Shown one piece after another: positions 1 through 8,416 of a stretch of 64,000 nt of DNA; within the stretch, counting starts at the first letter, position 1, and every line of letters begins with the position of its first letter. A program made the position numbers and the translations under genes. The stretch covers positions 10,026 to 74,025 of the forward strand of contig JBKJNY010000223.1 in NCBI GenBank assembly GCA_046593355.1, written 5' to 3'. A model generated the notes under the pieces. That model was not told the DNA's origin and ran no database searches. It was given only the letters and a program-made list of their open reading frames with translations. Source of the DNA: SXOA01 sp046593355 (GTDB taxonomy: Bacteria; Planctomycetota; Planctomycetia; Pirellulales; Pirellulaceae).

Positions 1-328
1 TAGCCTTGTTGCTGACGGGAAATATTTTGCCGGTCTCTTCGACCTTGGTGGGCACGCCCTCCTCTTCAAACAGGCGCACCAGCTCAGACGGCGAGAGAGC
101 CGCGAGTGCGGAGTGCAGGAAGTTCCCCTGCCCACCATAGGCTTTGACGATACCCCATTTGTCGGTGGCGTGCGTGAGGTTGCAGCGCGTCCCTCCCGAC
201 ATCAGAATTTTGATCCCCGGCCGCTTGTTCTTTTCCAGCAGCAGCGTCCGCCTTCCCCGCGAAGCAGCTTCCGCGGCAGCCACCAGGCCGGCTGCGCCTG
301 CGCCGATGACGAGGACGTCGTAGTGCAT
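1..328 (-). CDS. FAD-dependent oxidoreductase, BaiN/HI0933 family (3' part cut by window edge)
   Basis: The reverse strand from 328 encodes a protein starting MHYDVLVIGAGAAGLVAAAE, a textbook N-terminal FAD-binding GxGxxG Rossmann motif. It continues with a KILMSGGTRCNLTH stretch typical of the HI0933/YhiN/BaiN-like flavoproteins. About 109 residues are visible and the frame is open at the window edge, so roughly three quarters of the usual ~400 residues lie outside. The ATG overlaps the stop of the upstream small membrane gene (TGATG), so the two are probably co-transcribed. The substrate cannot be told from the visible part. Confidence 0.8.
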   Translation of the reverse strand, partial: MHYDVLVIGAGAAGLVAAAEAASRGRRTLLLEKNKRPGIKILMSGGTRCNLTHATDKWGIVKAYGGQGNFLHSALAALSPSELVRLFEEEGVPTKVEETGKIFPVSNKA

Positions 329-543
329 CAAAGCCAGAACGAGAGCACAAACAGAGCCGCGAAGATGACCCCCATGAACGTCAACATCCAGACCACGGTT
401 TTCCAGGCGTGATGCAGAATCGGGCCCAGCAGCTCATGGCGCGTCGCGCCATACACCAGGCTCACCGCCAGGATCAGCGGCACCAGGTGCCATAGCTGCG
501 AGTTCAAAATACCGGCAAACAAAACCATGAGTGCTCTCCGCAA
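328..543 (-). CDS. Small two-helix membrane protein, unknown function
   Basis: 71 residues with two hydrophobic segments (about residues 5-31 and 46-70), so an inner-membrane hairpin is likely. No catalytic motif is visible. Its stop overlaps the start of the following flavoprotein gene by one base, which indicates translational coupling. I do not recognise a named family; the tight coupling is the main argument that it is a real gene. Confidence 0.65.
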   Translation of the reverse strand: MRRALMVLFAGILNSQLWHLVPLILAVSLVYGATRHELLGPILHHAWKTVVWMLTFMGVIFAALFVLSFWL

Positions 544-551
544 ATCACCCT

Positions 552-626
552 GATAGTAGTCCGCTCACTCCGTGAGCGCTGCCTCCAATTCAATACTGGC
601 CGGCACACGGAGTGTGCCGGCTACTT
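552..626. repeat. Composite hairpin repeat, family F1 copy 1
   Basis: Two adjacent hairpins: GCTCACTCCGTGAGC, then GCCGGCACACGGAGTGTGCC about 20 bases later, bounded by ATAGTAGTCC on the left and GGCTACT on the right so that the outer ends are also complementary. The same composite occurs in opposite orientation at 12241-12300. The right end covers the stop codon (621-623) of the adjacent reverse-strand gene. Confidence 0.8.
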
Positions 627-1223
627 ACCGTCCTTATCGTCTTTAGACTTGCCGCCTTTGGACTTGTCCTCCGTCGGCTCGCTGAACGCCGGACCGGCCG
701 CGGCATCATAAATGGCCAGCCAATTAAGCAGGCCGGCAATGACCGTGTAGAGCAGCGCCAGGTCGTAGCGCGTGCCCAAATCTTTGTTCCATTTGCTGAG
801 CTCCTTGCGGTTTTCCGGCGAAGCCATCCAAGTGCCGAACTTTGGCGGGACACCCGGCTTGTCCCCCAACCATTGCAACACGGCGGGACTTGCCGGGAGG
901 CCGACGCCGATTTGCATGGCGAACGGCCAGCGGCTGAGCTTGCCTTGAATGCCGGGATAGGCCTCCGCCTTGTCACGGAACTGCGCGGCGTAAACGACCT
1001 TTCCTTCCCCCAACACCAGGCCGAAGAAGAAGATCCCCAGAATGCAGACCATGAACAGCATCCCCTTGGCATAACGCCGCTGGTAGAGGTGCCCCGCCCC
1101 CGGCCAAATCCAGGCCAATAGGCCGGCAATCAGCGGGTCGCGGAGGTCAATCTCAATGCCGTCCGGTGTGGGGCGGATGGTCCCCTTGGGTTTGTCGGCG
1201 GGTTTGTCGCGGCGATCGATCAT
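621..1223 (-). CDS. DUF6677-like membrane protein
   Basis: 200 residues from the ATG at 1223. The upstream frame stays open to 1409, but its residues (NGTPKNRISLTNTRLSRR and so on) look non-coding. The order is a charged N-terminus (MIDRRDKPADKPKG), a first membrane segment near residues 31-47 containing WIWPGAGHLYQRRYAKG, a second at about 48-64, a loop, a third helix near the C-terminus (ALLYTVIAGLLNWLAIYDA) and a Lys/Asp-rich tail. The GxGHLYQ-R-KG signature resembles TM2/DUF6677 proteins found in planctomycetes. Function is unknown. The stop codon is embedded in repeat F1. Confidence 0.7.
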   Translation of the reverse strand: MIDRRDKPADKPKGTIRPTPDGIEIDLRDPLIAGLLAWIWPGAGHLYQRRYAKGMLFMVCILGIFFFGLVLGEGKVVYAAQFRDKAEAYPGIQGKLSRWPFAMQIGVGLPASPAVLQWLGDKPGVPPKFGTWMASPENRKELSKWNKDLGTRYDLALLYTVIAGLLNWLAIYDAAAGPAFSEPTEDKSKGGKSKDDKDGK

Positions 1224-1490
1224 AAGTACGTCGGTGGCAAACGGGAAAACGCCTATTCTAGCCGCCCCGCCCAGCCGGAACAGGCCAATAGCCCACCGGC
1301 GGGACAATCTGGTATTCGTCAAGGAGATACGGTTCTTTGGAGTGCCGTTCAACCGTGGAACCGCCGACGCGCTAAAGCTCCGGATTGTGGTTGTTCCCGT
1401 TTGGTCCACGGGCCGGCGTGAAAATCACCTGCCGAGACGCTATCATGCAAGGCGTTCAGCGAATCGTGCAAATTGGGGCAATGACCGACC

Positions 1491-2306
1491 ATGAGAATTA
1501 CCGCTCTCCATCTGATGGTAGTGACCGGTATTGCACTTTTTTGGCTATCGGGCTGCGGAGGCGAAAACGGCGAACCGCCGTCCGCCCGCGTCCAAGATGC
1601 GGAAAGTGACGCGGAGACTCCGGGGAGCGAGATCAAGCATTACGACATCGCCGACCTTCCTCCCGTGGATGAGCCGCTGCAGCGTCCGCTGGATGGGGGC
1701 CGACTGGCGATTTGCCCTCCGGCGGACTGGGGATTTTTCAGCCAGGCGCACTACCTGGTGGTTTTTGCGAAGGGAAAGGTCAGTGAGCTGCCGCGGATGA
1801 CCGTGGCGGCAATCGATTCGCCCTATGGGTCGGAGGACACGACCGAGGACAACGCCCAAGCTCTCACCAAGAACATTCAGCAGAAGCTGGCAAAAGATAA
1901 AAAGAACATCCGCGAAAAGCCAAAACCGGTCATCCTCGCGGGCAGAGTCTGGGTCCGCCATGTGCGGCAGGTTTCGCAGGGAGGCTCTCCGTGCGCGGTG
2001 CAGTCCCTGCAAATGGTGCGCGACGGCCGGCTGTATTCGCTGGAGATGTTTTCCGCGGCGAAAGACGATTCACCCGCAAGCCTGGCGGCAGCGGTCAGCA
2101 AAGACCGGGACACGGCCTATACCGTTGCCGCCAACGCGAAGTTCACCAAGGAGGCGGGAGCTTCGCCGGATGCCCCCGCGGCAACAGAGGATAAGCCCTC
2201 CGAATCCAAGCCAGCCGAGACGACTCCCGCGGAAACAAAGCCCGTCGCTCCTTCCGCGGCCGAAAAACCAGCGGAGCCGAAGCCCGCGGAGAAGAAAACC
2301 GAGTAA
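1491..2306 (+). CDS. Predicted lipoprotein, unknown function
   Basis: 271 residues. The N-terminus is a signal peptide ending in a lipobox (ALFWLSGC, Cys at about 22), so the protein is probably lipid-anchored. A globular middle contains RLAICPPADWGFF. The last ~45 residues are a Pro/Ala/Lys/Glu low-complexity tail (repeats of KPAE and TPAE) suited to spanning a cell-wall or periplasmic space. No enzymatic motif is visible. A small membrane gene follows on the same strand. Confidence 0.7.
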   Translation: MRITALHLMVVTGIALFWLSGCGGENGEPPSARVQDAESDAETPGSEIKHYDIADLPPVDEPLQRPLDGGRLAICPPADWGFFSQAHYLVVFAKGKVSELPRMTVAAIDSPYGSEDTTEDNAQALTKNIQQKLAKDKKNIREKPKPVILAGRVWVRHVRQVSQGGSPCAVQSLQMVRDGRLYSLEMFSAAKDDSPASLAAAVSKDRDTAYTVAANAKFTKEAGASPDAPAATEDKPSESKPAETTPAETKPVAPSAAEKPAEPKPAEKKTE

Positions 2307-2366
2307 ACTCCTGTCACTCTCGCCCTGTTGGTTGGCCGTGAATTCTCACCCGCTCGCTGGACTCCT

Positions 2367-2570
2367 ATGAACGACAAACAAAAGCAGCAGTTGATGGTGG
2401 CCCTCGTGGCCTTCAACTTCACGGTCCTGGCTTACGTGACGTACCGATTCGTGACGGCACCGCGAATGGTGATGGACGTTTCGACGCTCCTTTACTCCTT
2501 GCTGATTGGCGCGGCCATCGGCCTGGTCACCGGCGCTATCGGCTATTTCGTGGGAGGCATGGGGAAGTAG
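2367..2570 (+). CDS. Small two-helix membrane protein, unknown function
   Basis: 67 residues from the ATG at 2367 (MNDKQKQQLM), chosen over an upstream GTG because the residues before it are unlike protein. There are two hydrophobic segments, about residues 9-27 and 42-64, the second Gly-rich (GAAIGLVTGAIGYFVGG). The stop lies two bases before the next start, so it is very likely in an operon with the DUF1569 gene and perhaps the upstream lipoprotein. Confidence 0.6.
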   Translation: MNDKQKQQLMVALVAFNFTVLAYVTYRFVTAPRMVMDVSTLLYSLLIGAAIGLVTGAIGYFVGGMGK

Positions 2571-2572
2571 CA

Positions 2573-3055
2573 ATGCCCGTTAACACCGGCAAAGTCACGG
2601 GCCGCCGCGCGGTGGCCTATGAATCGCTCGACGACGTCCTGATGGACGCCGAGCTGCTGGTGGCGGCCCCGAATTTCCAGATGCTGGGGAATTGGACGCT
2701 GGGACAAATGCTGGGGCATCTTGCCGCGGGGCTACATATGTCGATTGATGGCGTTGACCATAGGCCGCACTGGTTTGTCCGTTTGATCGGGCCGCTGATT
2801 CTGAAGCGCCGCATCCTCGGGCGGTTTCCTGCGGGCATCAAATTGCCTCGGCCCATGGAAGAAAAGATCGTACCGCAGATTCCTCTCACCCCCCAAGAAG
2901 GCCTGCGCCTCCTGCAAGAGGCCACCAAGCGATTTCGCTCCGACACCAGCCGTAAAGCTCATCCTGTCTTTGGAAAACTGACCGGCGCCCAGTGGCACCA
3001 GCTCCACCTTCGCCATGCCGAGCTCCACATGAGCTTTGCGATTCTAGACTCCTGA
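2573..3055 (+). CDS. DUF1569 (DinB-like) protein
   Basis: 160 residues. The NWTLGQMLGHLAAGLHMSIDG segment with a first conserved His, and the C-terminal WHQLHLRHAELHMSF segment carrying more His residues, match DUF1569, a four-helix DinB/YfiT-like bundle common in planctomycetes. The His residues are positioned like the metal ligands of DinB proteins. The biochemical role is unknown. It begins two bases after the small membrane gene and is followed 32 bases later by a PIG-L deacetylase. Confidence 0.8.
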   Translation: MPVNTGKVTGRRAVAYESLDDVLMDAELLVAAPNFQMLGNWTLGQMLGHLAAGLHMSIDGVDHRPHWFVRLIGPLILKRRILGRFPAGIKLPRPMEEKIVPQIPLTPQEGLRLLQEATKRFRSDTSRKAHPVFGKLTGAQWHQLHLRHAELHMSFAILDS

Positions 3056-3087
3056 ACACTGAACACTGACCCCTAAACACTGGCCCC

Positions 3088-3864
3088 ATGAAAACCGCCA
3101 TCGCCATTGCCGCCCATCCGGACGACATCGAATTCCTGATGTCCGGCACCCTGATGCTCCTCCGCGCCAACGGCTACGAAATCCATTACTGGAATCTCGC
3201 CAACGGCTGCTGCGGGACGACGAAATATGACCGCGCGACCATCGCGGGGATTCGTCGTGAGGAGGCGATGTCCGCCGCCGCGGCCATCGGAGCGACGTTT
3301 CACGAGAGCATCTGCAATGATCTGGAAATCTTCTACGACCAGCCGACGCTGGCAAAGGTGGCCTCGGTCCTCCGCGAGGTAGCGCCGGAAATCGTGCTCA
3401 CGCATTCCCCCGCCGACTATATGGAAGACCACACCAACACCTGCCGTCTGGCCGTCACGGCAGCCTTCACCCGCGGCATGCCCAACTTTCCGGTCGATCC
3501 GCCCCGCGCGTCCATCGCCGGCAACGTCACGGTTTATCACGCCCAGCCGTACTCCCACCGCGACCCGCTCGGCCGCCTCGTCGAGCCCGGTATCGTGGTC
3601 GACGTGAGCGACCTGGTCGAGCTGAAGAAAAAGATGCTGAGCAAGCACGCCAGCCAGAAAAAATGGCTCGACGAAAGCCAGGGACTCAATTCCTATCTCG
3701 ACTCGATGGCCGCCCTCGACGCCGAGCTGGGCGGCATGTCCACCCTCTTCAAATCCGCCGAAGGCTGGCGCAAGCACTTGCACCTCGGCTTCTGCGGCGA
3801 ACAGGACGACCCGCTGCACGAAGCGCTGAAAGAGCGGGTGCTGATTGCCCAGCGGGGGATTTAG
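3088..3864 (+). CDS. PIG-L/LmbE family zinc-dependent N-deacetylase
   Basis: 258 residues, full length for the family. The signature AHPDDIEF (residues 8-15) gives the first His and Asp zinc ligands. YMEDHTNTCRL near residue 112 gives the third His. The family removes an acetyl group from GlcNAc-type substrates (BshB in bacillithiol synthesis, MshB in mycothiol synthesis); BshB1-like proteins share this length. The substrate cannot be fixed here and no bshA or bshC is in the window. The start follows a short AACACTGA-type tandem repeat. Confidence 0.85.
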   Translation: MKTAIAIAAHPDDIEFLMSGTLMLLRANGYEIHYWNLANGCCGTTKYDRATIAGIRREEAMSAAAAIGATFHESICNDLEIFYDQPTLAKVASVLREVAPEIVLTHSPADYMEDHTNTCRLAVTAAFTRGMPNFPVDPPRASIAGNVTVYHAQPYSHRDPLGRLVEPGIVVDVSDLVELKKKMLSKHASQKKWLDESQGLNSYLDSMAALDAELGGMSTLFKSAEGWRKHLHLGFCGEQDDPLHEALKERVLIAQRGI

Positions 3865-4199
3865 CGACGCTTACGCACTCGTCCCCTCAAGGCTCCAGTT
3901 TGTCGCCGGTGCATTTCCCGCGAGTGCCCGATTTTTATGCAGGCCGAAATCTCCTCACGTGACTCCCTGCCGGTCGGCTTTGCCTCAAAACCTCATCTCG
4001 GGTACAGAACCTGGTAGTTGGCATCCGCTGCTACCGCAACAGATTGGGCATGCATGTGGGTTTTGAGGCAAAGCCAAGGTAGGCCGTCTTTCCAAGACGG
4101 TCGGGAGACGACATGGCTCCGTCACAGCAGTTTTTTTGCGAAAATATATTGAACAAGAATCAACGATCACTCCTGACCGTCTCCGAGAGACGGCCTGCC
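3865..4199. repeat. Repeat-filled intergenic block: 17-bp inverted repeat and two CCGTCT hairpins
   Basis: No gene is seen. It holds a perfect 17-bp inverted repeat, GGCTTTGCCTCAAAACC at 3976-3992 and its complement at 4059-4075. It also holds two inverted copies of a GTAGGCCGTCT...AGACGGTC hairpin at 4079-4102 and 4173-4201. The second runs into the korB stop region and may act as a transcription barrier. An A/T-rich patch (4130-4165) separates the hairpins. Confidence 0.75.
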
Positions 4200-5228
4200 T
4201 TACCCCACCGTCCACGTTTCGCCGCTGTTGTAGAGGGCGTTGAGATCCCCTTCCCCCTTCTTCTCGCGGGCGGAGTCGATCTGGCGGTTGAGCTCGACGT
4301 CGTACTTGGGGCCGTCCACGTCGCGGAACACGCCGATGGGCTCGGGGAATTCCGGGTGCCGCATGCGGCTGAGGAGGTAGGCCAGGGTGGGCTCGGGGGC
4401 TTTCTCGTCGTGGAAGAGGAGGTCGTCCTCGGTGATCCCTTTGCCCAGCTCGACGACTTCGGGATGGGTGCCGTTGAGGCGGATGCCCTTGTTCTTCTGC
4501 TTGCCGAAGATGAGCGGCTTGCCGTGCTCGAGCTCCAGGACCGTGTCGTGCTTCGTTTCCTTGTCGGTGGCGTAGTCCCAGCACCCGTCGTTGAAGACGT
4601 TGCAGTTTTGGTAAATCTCGACGAAGGCGGTCCCCTTGTGCTCGGCGGCCCGCTTCAGCATCTCGCCCAGGTGCTTGATGTTCACGTCGATGGCGCGGGC
4701 GACGAAGGTGGCCTCGCAGCCGATGGCGACGGAGAGCGGGTTGAGGGGATTATCAATCGCGCCCATCGGCGTGCTCTTGGTCACTTTGCCCAGTGGCGAC
4801 GTGGGGGAATACTGCCCCTTGGTCAGGCCGTAGATGCGGTTGTTGAAGAGCAGGATTTTGAGGTCCACGTTGCGGCGGATGAGGTGCATGAAGTGGTTGC
4901 CGCCGATGGACAGGCCGTCGCCGTCGCCGGTGACGACCCAGACCTGCAGATCCTGGCGGGTCGATTTCAGTCCCGTGGCGAAGGCCGGTGCCCGCCCGTG
5001 AATGCTGTGCAGCCCGTACGTGTTCATGTAGTACGGAAAGCGGCTGGAGCAGCCGATGCCGGAGATGAAGACGACCTTTTCGCGGGGGACGCCGAGCTGC
5101 GGCATCACCTTCTTCATCTGGGCCAGGATGGCATAGTCTCCGCAGCCGGGGCACCAGCGGACATCCTGGTCGGAAGCAAAATCAGCGGGAGTGAGTGCGG
5201 GAGTGAGTAAGGGAAGTTCAGTGGGCAT
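4200..5228 (-). CDS. korB: 2-oxoacid:ferredoxin oxidoreductase, beta subunit
   Basis: 342 residues from the ATG at 5228 (MPTELPLLTP). An in-frame ATG at 5273 exists, but it lies in repeat-like sequence. Thiamine-pyrophosphate features are clear: WCPGCGDYA near residue 25, GIGCSSRFPYY near 55, GDGDGLSIGGNH near 100 and NNRIYGLTKGQYSPTSP near 128. It pairs with KorA to cleave a 2-oxoacid (typically 2-oxoglutarate) with CoA and ferredoxin, giving the acyl-CoA and CO2, reversibly. It is downstream of korA with a 73-base gap carrying a dispersed repeat. Substrate choice is inferred from family resemblance. Confidence 0.93.
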   Translation of the reverse strand: MPTELPLLTPALTPADFASDQDVRWCPGCGDYAILAQMKKVMPQLGVPREKVVFISGIGCSSRFPYYMNTYGLHSIHGRAPAFATGLKSTRQDLQVWVVTGDGDGLSIGGNHFMHLIRRNVDLKILLFNNRIYGLTKGQYSPTSPLGKVTKSTPMGAIDNPLNPLSVAIGCEATFVARAIDVNIKHLGEMLKRAAEHKGTAFVEIYQNCNVFNDGCWDYATDKETKHDTVLELEHGKPLIFGKQKNKGIRLNGTHPEVVELGKGITEDDLLFHDEKAPEPTLAYLLSRMRHPEFPEPIGVFRDVDGPKYDVELNRQIDSAREKKGEGDLNALYNSGETWTVG

Positions 5229-5265
5229 TTTATTGAAGATTGGAGATTGCAGATTTAAGAATTCA

Positions 5266-5300
5266 TTAGACATTAGTCATTAGGATTTAGTCATTCCCGC
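5266..5300. repeat. Dispersed AT-rich word repeat (ATTAGACATTAG / GGATTTAGTCATTCCC)
   Basis: ATTAGACATTAGTCATTAGG followed by ATTTAGTCATTCCC lies between korA and korB. Nearly the same string recurs at 25426-25458 just upstream of the COG0523 GTPase gene. It is far more AT-rich than the flanks. Confidence 0.7.
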
Positions 5301-5301
5301 T

Positions 5302-7251
5302 TTATCCCCCCGCGTCCTCGCTTCCCGCAATTCCCGCCACCGCGGCAGTCGCGGTCGGCCGTGCGCCGTTGGAAGACCCCAAGCCAAGTTGCCCGCGGAT
5401 GGCGGCGACAACTTCCTGCACGAAAAATGGGCGGCCTTGAATCTTGTTGAGTCCCTGGGCGTCGACGAGGTATTTGGAGCGGATAAAGAACCGCAGTTGG
5501 CCCTTGTTGAGCTCGGGGATGAGCACCTTCTTGTAGCGTTTGAGGATGTCGCCGAGGTTCCGGGGAAACGGGTTGAGCCACCGCAGGTGGGCATGGGCGA
5601 CCTTCAGCCCCTGCTCGCGGCACTGGTCAACGGCCGTCTTGCAGGCCCCGTAGGTGCCGCCCCAACTGAGGACGAGCAGGTCGCCGCTGTCGGGGCCTTC
5701 CACTTCCTGCAGTGGGATGAGTTGGGCCACGTTCTCGACCTTTTTGGCCCGCGTGTTGACCATGTGCTCGTGGTTTTCGGGCTCGTAGTTCACGTTGCCG
5801 GTCACGTCCTGCTTTTCCAGGCCGCCGAGGCGGTGCATCAGCCCCTTGATGCCGGGAATGCCCCAGGGGCGGGCCAGCATCTCGTCCCGCTGGTAGGGCT
5901 TGAACTTCTCGCCGTTTTCGCTCGGGCTGGGGTGATGGATGGGGATTTTTTCCAGCTTGTTGTAGTCGGGAATCAGCCAGGGCTCACTGCCGTTGGCGAT
6001 GTACCCGTCCGACATGACCATCACCGGCACCATCATGCGGCTGGAGATTCGCCAGGCCTCAATCGCCACGTCGAAGCAGTCGCCGGGGCTGCGAGCGGCA
6101 ATGACGGGGAGCGGCGACTCGCCGTTACGGCCGACGATGGCCTGGAACAGGTCGGTCTGCTCGGTCTTCGTGGGCAGGCCGGTGCTCGGGCCGCCGCGCT
6201 GCACGTTGATGATCAGCAGCGGCAGCTCCAGCATGATGGCCAGGCCAATCCCTTCCGTCTTCAGCGCGATGCCGGGGCCGCTCGATGTAGTGATCCCCAT
6301 CGCTCCGCCGTAGGCCGCGCCAATTGCCGCGCAGACAGCCGCGATTTCGTCTTCGGCCTGAAAGGTCCGCACACCGTAGTTTTTGAACTTGGCAAGCTCG
6401 TGCAGAATGTCGCTGGCCGGAGTAATCGGATACGCGCCCAGGAACAGCTCCTTGCCGCTCAGCTTGGCAGCGGTCATCAGGCCCCACGCCATGGCCGTGT
6501 TGCCCATGATGTTCTTGTAATTCCCCGGCGGCAGTTGGGCGGGCTCCACCTTGTAACTGCTGGCGAAGGCTTCGGTTGTTTCGCCATAGTACCAGCCGGC
6601 TTGCAGGGCCTTGGTATTGGCGGCCACAATCTCCGGCTTGGTGGCGAACTTGTCGCGAAGAAAGCGAAGCGTCGCTTCCATGTCCCGCCCGTACAGCCAG
6701 TACACCAGGCCGAGGGCAAAAAAGTTTTTGCAGCGGTCGACCTCCTTGTTTCCCAGGCCGGTGCCCTTCAGGGCCTCGCGCGTGATTTTCGTCATCTGCA
6801 CTTTGAAGAGCTGATACTGGTCCTCCAGCACCTGGCTATCCAGCGGATTCACGTCATAGCCCGCCAGGTCCAGGTCGCCCTTCTGAAAGTTATCGCTGTT
6901 GCAGATGAGGATGCCACCTTTCCGCAGGTCGCGGAGGTTCGTCTTGAGCGCGGCCGGGTTCATCACCACCAGCGCGTCGAGAGCATCGCCCGGCGTGAAG
7001 ATGTCCTCGCTGGAAAAGTGGACCTGAAATCCGCTGACCCCGGCGAGCGTGCCGCGCGGAGCCCGGATTTCAGCCGGATAGTCGGGGAAGGTCGCCACGT
7101 CGTTCCCCAGGAGCGCCGACGTGCTGGTGAACTGGTCCCCGGTGATTTGCATGCCGTCCCCAGAGTCTCCGCAGAATCGGATCGTCGCGCTGGGGACCGC
7201 GTTGACGAGCTTGTGATGCGCTACTTCCGGCTCAACCGTGGTGGTGGTCAT
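5302..7251 (-). CDS. korA: 2-oxoacid:ferredoxin oxidoreductase, fused gamma-alpha subunit
   Basis: 649 residues. The N-terminal ~210 residues are the gamma domain (FCGDSGDGMQITGDQF near residue 26). The alpha/pyrimidine-binding domain follows from about residue 245 (GNTAMAWGLMTAAK, GAYPITPASDILHEL) with GPSTGLPTKTEQTDL near 355. The C-terminal ~150 residues form the transketolase-C-like domain. This gamma-alpha fusion is the usual form in KorAB enzymes that lack their own ferredoxin subunit. The Ala/Gly tail is lineage-specific. It is the first gene of a korA-korB operon. Confidence 0.93.
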   Translation of the reverse strand: MTTTTVEPEVAHHKLVNAVPSATIRFCGDSGDGMQITGDQFTSTSALLGNDVATFPDYPAEIRAPRGTLAGVSGFQVHFSSEDIFTPGDALDALVVMNPAALKTNLRDLRKGGILICNSDNFQKGDLDLAGYDVNPLDSQVLEDQYQLFKVQMTKITREALKGTGLGNKEVDRCKNFFALGLVYWLYGRDMEATLRFLRDKFATKPEIVAANTKALQAGWYYGETTEAFASSYKVEPAQLPPGNYKNIMGNTAMAWGLMTAAKLSGKELFLGAYPITPASDILHELAKFKNYGVRTFQAEDEIAAVCAAIGAAYGGAMGITTSSGPGIALKTEGIGLAIMLELPLLIINVQRGGPSTGLPTKTEQTDLFQAIVGRNGESPLPVIAARSPGDCFDVAIEAWRISSRMMVPVMVMSDGYIANGSEPWLIPDYNKLEKIPIHHPSPSENGEKFKPYQRDEMLARPWGIPGIKGLMHRLGGLEKQDVTGNVNYEPENHEHMVNTRAKKVENVAQLIPLQEVEGPDSGDLLVLSWGGTYGACKTAVDQCREQGLKVAHAHLRWLNPFPRNLGDILKRYKKVLIPELNKGQLRFFIRSKYLVDAQGLNKIQGRPFFVQEVVAAIRGQLGLGSSNGARPTATAAVAGIAGSEDAGG

Positions 7252-7347
7252 ATCTGGATTCTCCCTCTCCCCTTGGGAGAGGGTCGGGGTGAGGGTCTAG
7301 GGATAGTTTTTATATCGGCGGGCCGCACTTACGCGGCGGAACAAATG

Positions 7348-7404
7348 GTGGGGTAGGCTTCCAGCCTGCCCTGGTTTTCCGGGCCGGCTGGAAGCCTACC
7401 CCAC
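7348..7404. repeat. Hairpin repeat GGGGTAGGCTTCCAGCC
   Basis: GTGGGGTAGGCTTCCAGCC and its complement are separated by a short loop, upstream of korA. This part of the 348-base gap (7252-7599) has no gene. Confidence 0.8.
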
Positions 7405-7503
7405 TAAGCAAGGCAAACGGCTCAATCCGTATCGGTCATTTTGAATAATAACTCTATTTGGAATATACGGCCCAAAAGGGGGCAAAGTTGTAACGAAAAG
7501 GTG

Positions 7504-7587
7504 GTGAAAAAGGGGTCTGGCTCGGAGCTGTATTCGATTTTGATTGAGGATAACGGGCCGCAGCGACGTGCCTGACCCCTTTTTCAC
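7504..7587. repeat. Inverted repeat, family F2 copy 1
   Basis: Outer arms are GTGAAAAAGGGGTCTGGC and, at the other end, GCCTGACCCCTTTTTCAC, with CTCGGAGC and GCGACGT inside. A second copy with the same arms and inner words lies at 14423-14518. The cores (about 50 bases) differ, so the arms are what is conserved. Confidence 0.85.
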
Positions 7588-7599
7588 CTGGGCCGAGGC

Positions 7600-8064
7600 T
7601 TAACCCCCGTCCCGCTCTCCCATCTTGTGATGCGGGGAAGGGGGTAAAGTGTAAATAATCCTGGGAAAATGCTCGACAAGGTAGCGCAGTACGCCGGCCA
7701 CGCCCACCACGCCGGTCACATGCCCCTGGCCGTCCACAATGGGAACTTGCCGGAACTTGCCGCCGGACATCAGCGAAATGGCCTTCCCCACGCTATCACC
7801 CATCCGCATGGACACCGGCTGATGCACCATCGCGGTCGAAACCGGCACATCCAGGTCGTTGCCGTCGGCCAACTGCCGCAGCGCGTCCCGCTCCGTGAAA
7901 ATCCCTTCCAGCTTCCCTTCGCGGCAGACCATCGCCGCGCTAGTCGCGCTCGACTTGAGCACGCGCATGACATGGCGAATGCTGTCGCTGGGCAGCACGC
8001 AGACCGGCTTGGTCGGATGAGCCTGCTCGACCGATTCGGTCTCAAGATGAAGCTGAAAGTCCAC
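7600..8064 (-). CDS. Tandem CBS-domain protein
   Basis: 154 residues made of two CBS repeats: residues ~17-75 (KPVCVLPSDSIRHVMRVLK ... GIFTERDALRQLA) and ~80-140 (MVHQPVSMRMGDSVGKAISLM ... GVVGVAGVLRYLVEHFP). Paired CBS domains form a Bateman module that binds adenosine nucleotides and usually regulates a partner. No catalytic domain is attached. It lies upstream of korAB on the same strand but is separated by 348 bases of repeats, so a functional link is only possible. Confidence 0.85.
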   Translation of the reverse strand: MDFQLHLETESVEQAHPTKPVCVLPSDSIRHVMRVLKSSATSAAMVCREGKLEGIFTERDALRQLADGNDLDVPVSTAMVHQPVSMRMGDSVGKAISLMSGGKFRQVPIVDGQGHVTGVVGVAGVLRYLVEHFPRIIYTLPPSPHHKMGERDGG

Positions 8065-8307
8065 GGCTAAAACCTAGTGCCAGTGCGGGTCACAGGTGGG
8101 TGGGTGCGATGGCCGGAAGGGTATATCCTCTGCCCTTGCCGCCTGCAAGTGACGCTACACACTACCCAAAGCGTACCAATCCACAGGCGATGGGGCAAGG
8201 CAAGGATTCAACGAACCCGAAGCGCCAGCGAGGGCGGCCCTCCACTTTCCTCGCTTCCCCTCCCCCCGTAAACCATGGCAGACGCGAGAGTTGCGGCCTC
8301 CAGCAAT

Positions 8308-8416
8308 GTAGGCCGCCACTCCGTGGCGAGCCATCAGAGTGAGCGCGGAAGCGGGAAAAGCGTCTGTTGGCAATTCAGACTCAACACTGCTGGCTCGCGA
8401 GAGGACTCGCGGCCTA
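8308..8416. repeat. Quasi-palindromic hairpin repeat (GTAGGCCGCC...GCGGCCTAC)
   Basis: GTAGGCCGCCACTCCGTGGC near 8308 is mirrored by GAGGACTCGCGGCCTAC ending at 8416, with GGCTCGC/GCGAGCC words inside. The right arm contains the stop codon (8414-8416) of the methyltransferase remnant. Another dispersed word, ACCCGAAGCGCCAGCGAGGG, lies near 8216. The rest of 8065-8307 has no visible gene. Confidence 0.7.

Noticed and set aside
5389..7356. A 655-codon open frame on the strand opposite korA
   Set aside because: It mirrors korA exactly and has no protein-like motifs; GC-rich codon use leaves the opposite strand open. The same applies to the long antisense frames over korB (4113-5210), the aminotransferase and its neighbour (35939-38173) and the secreted protein at 43701-45071.
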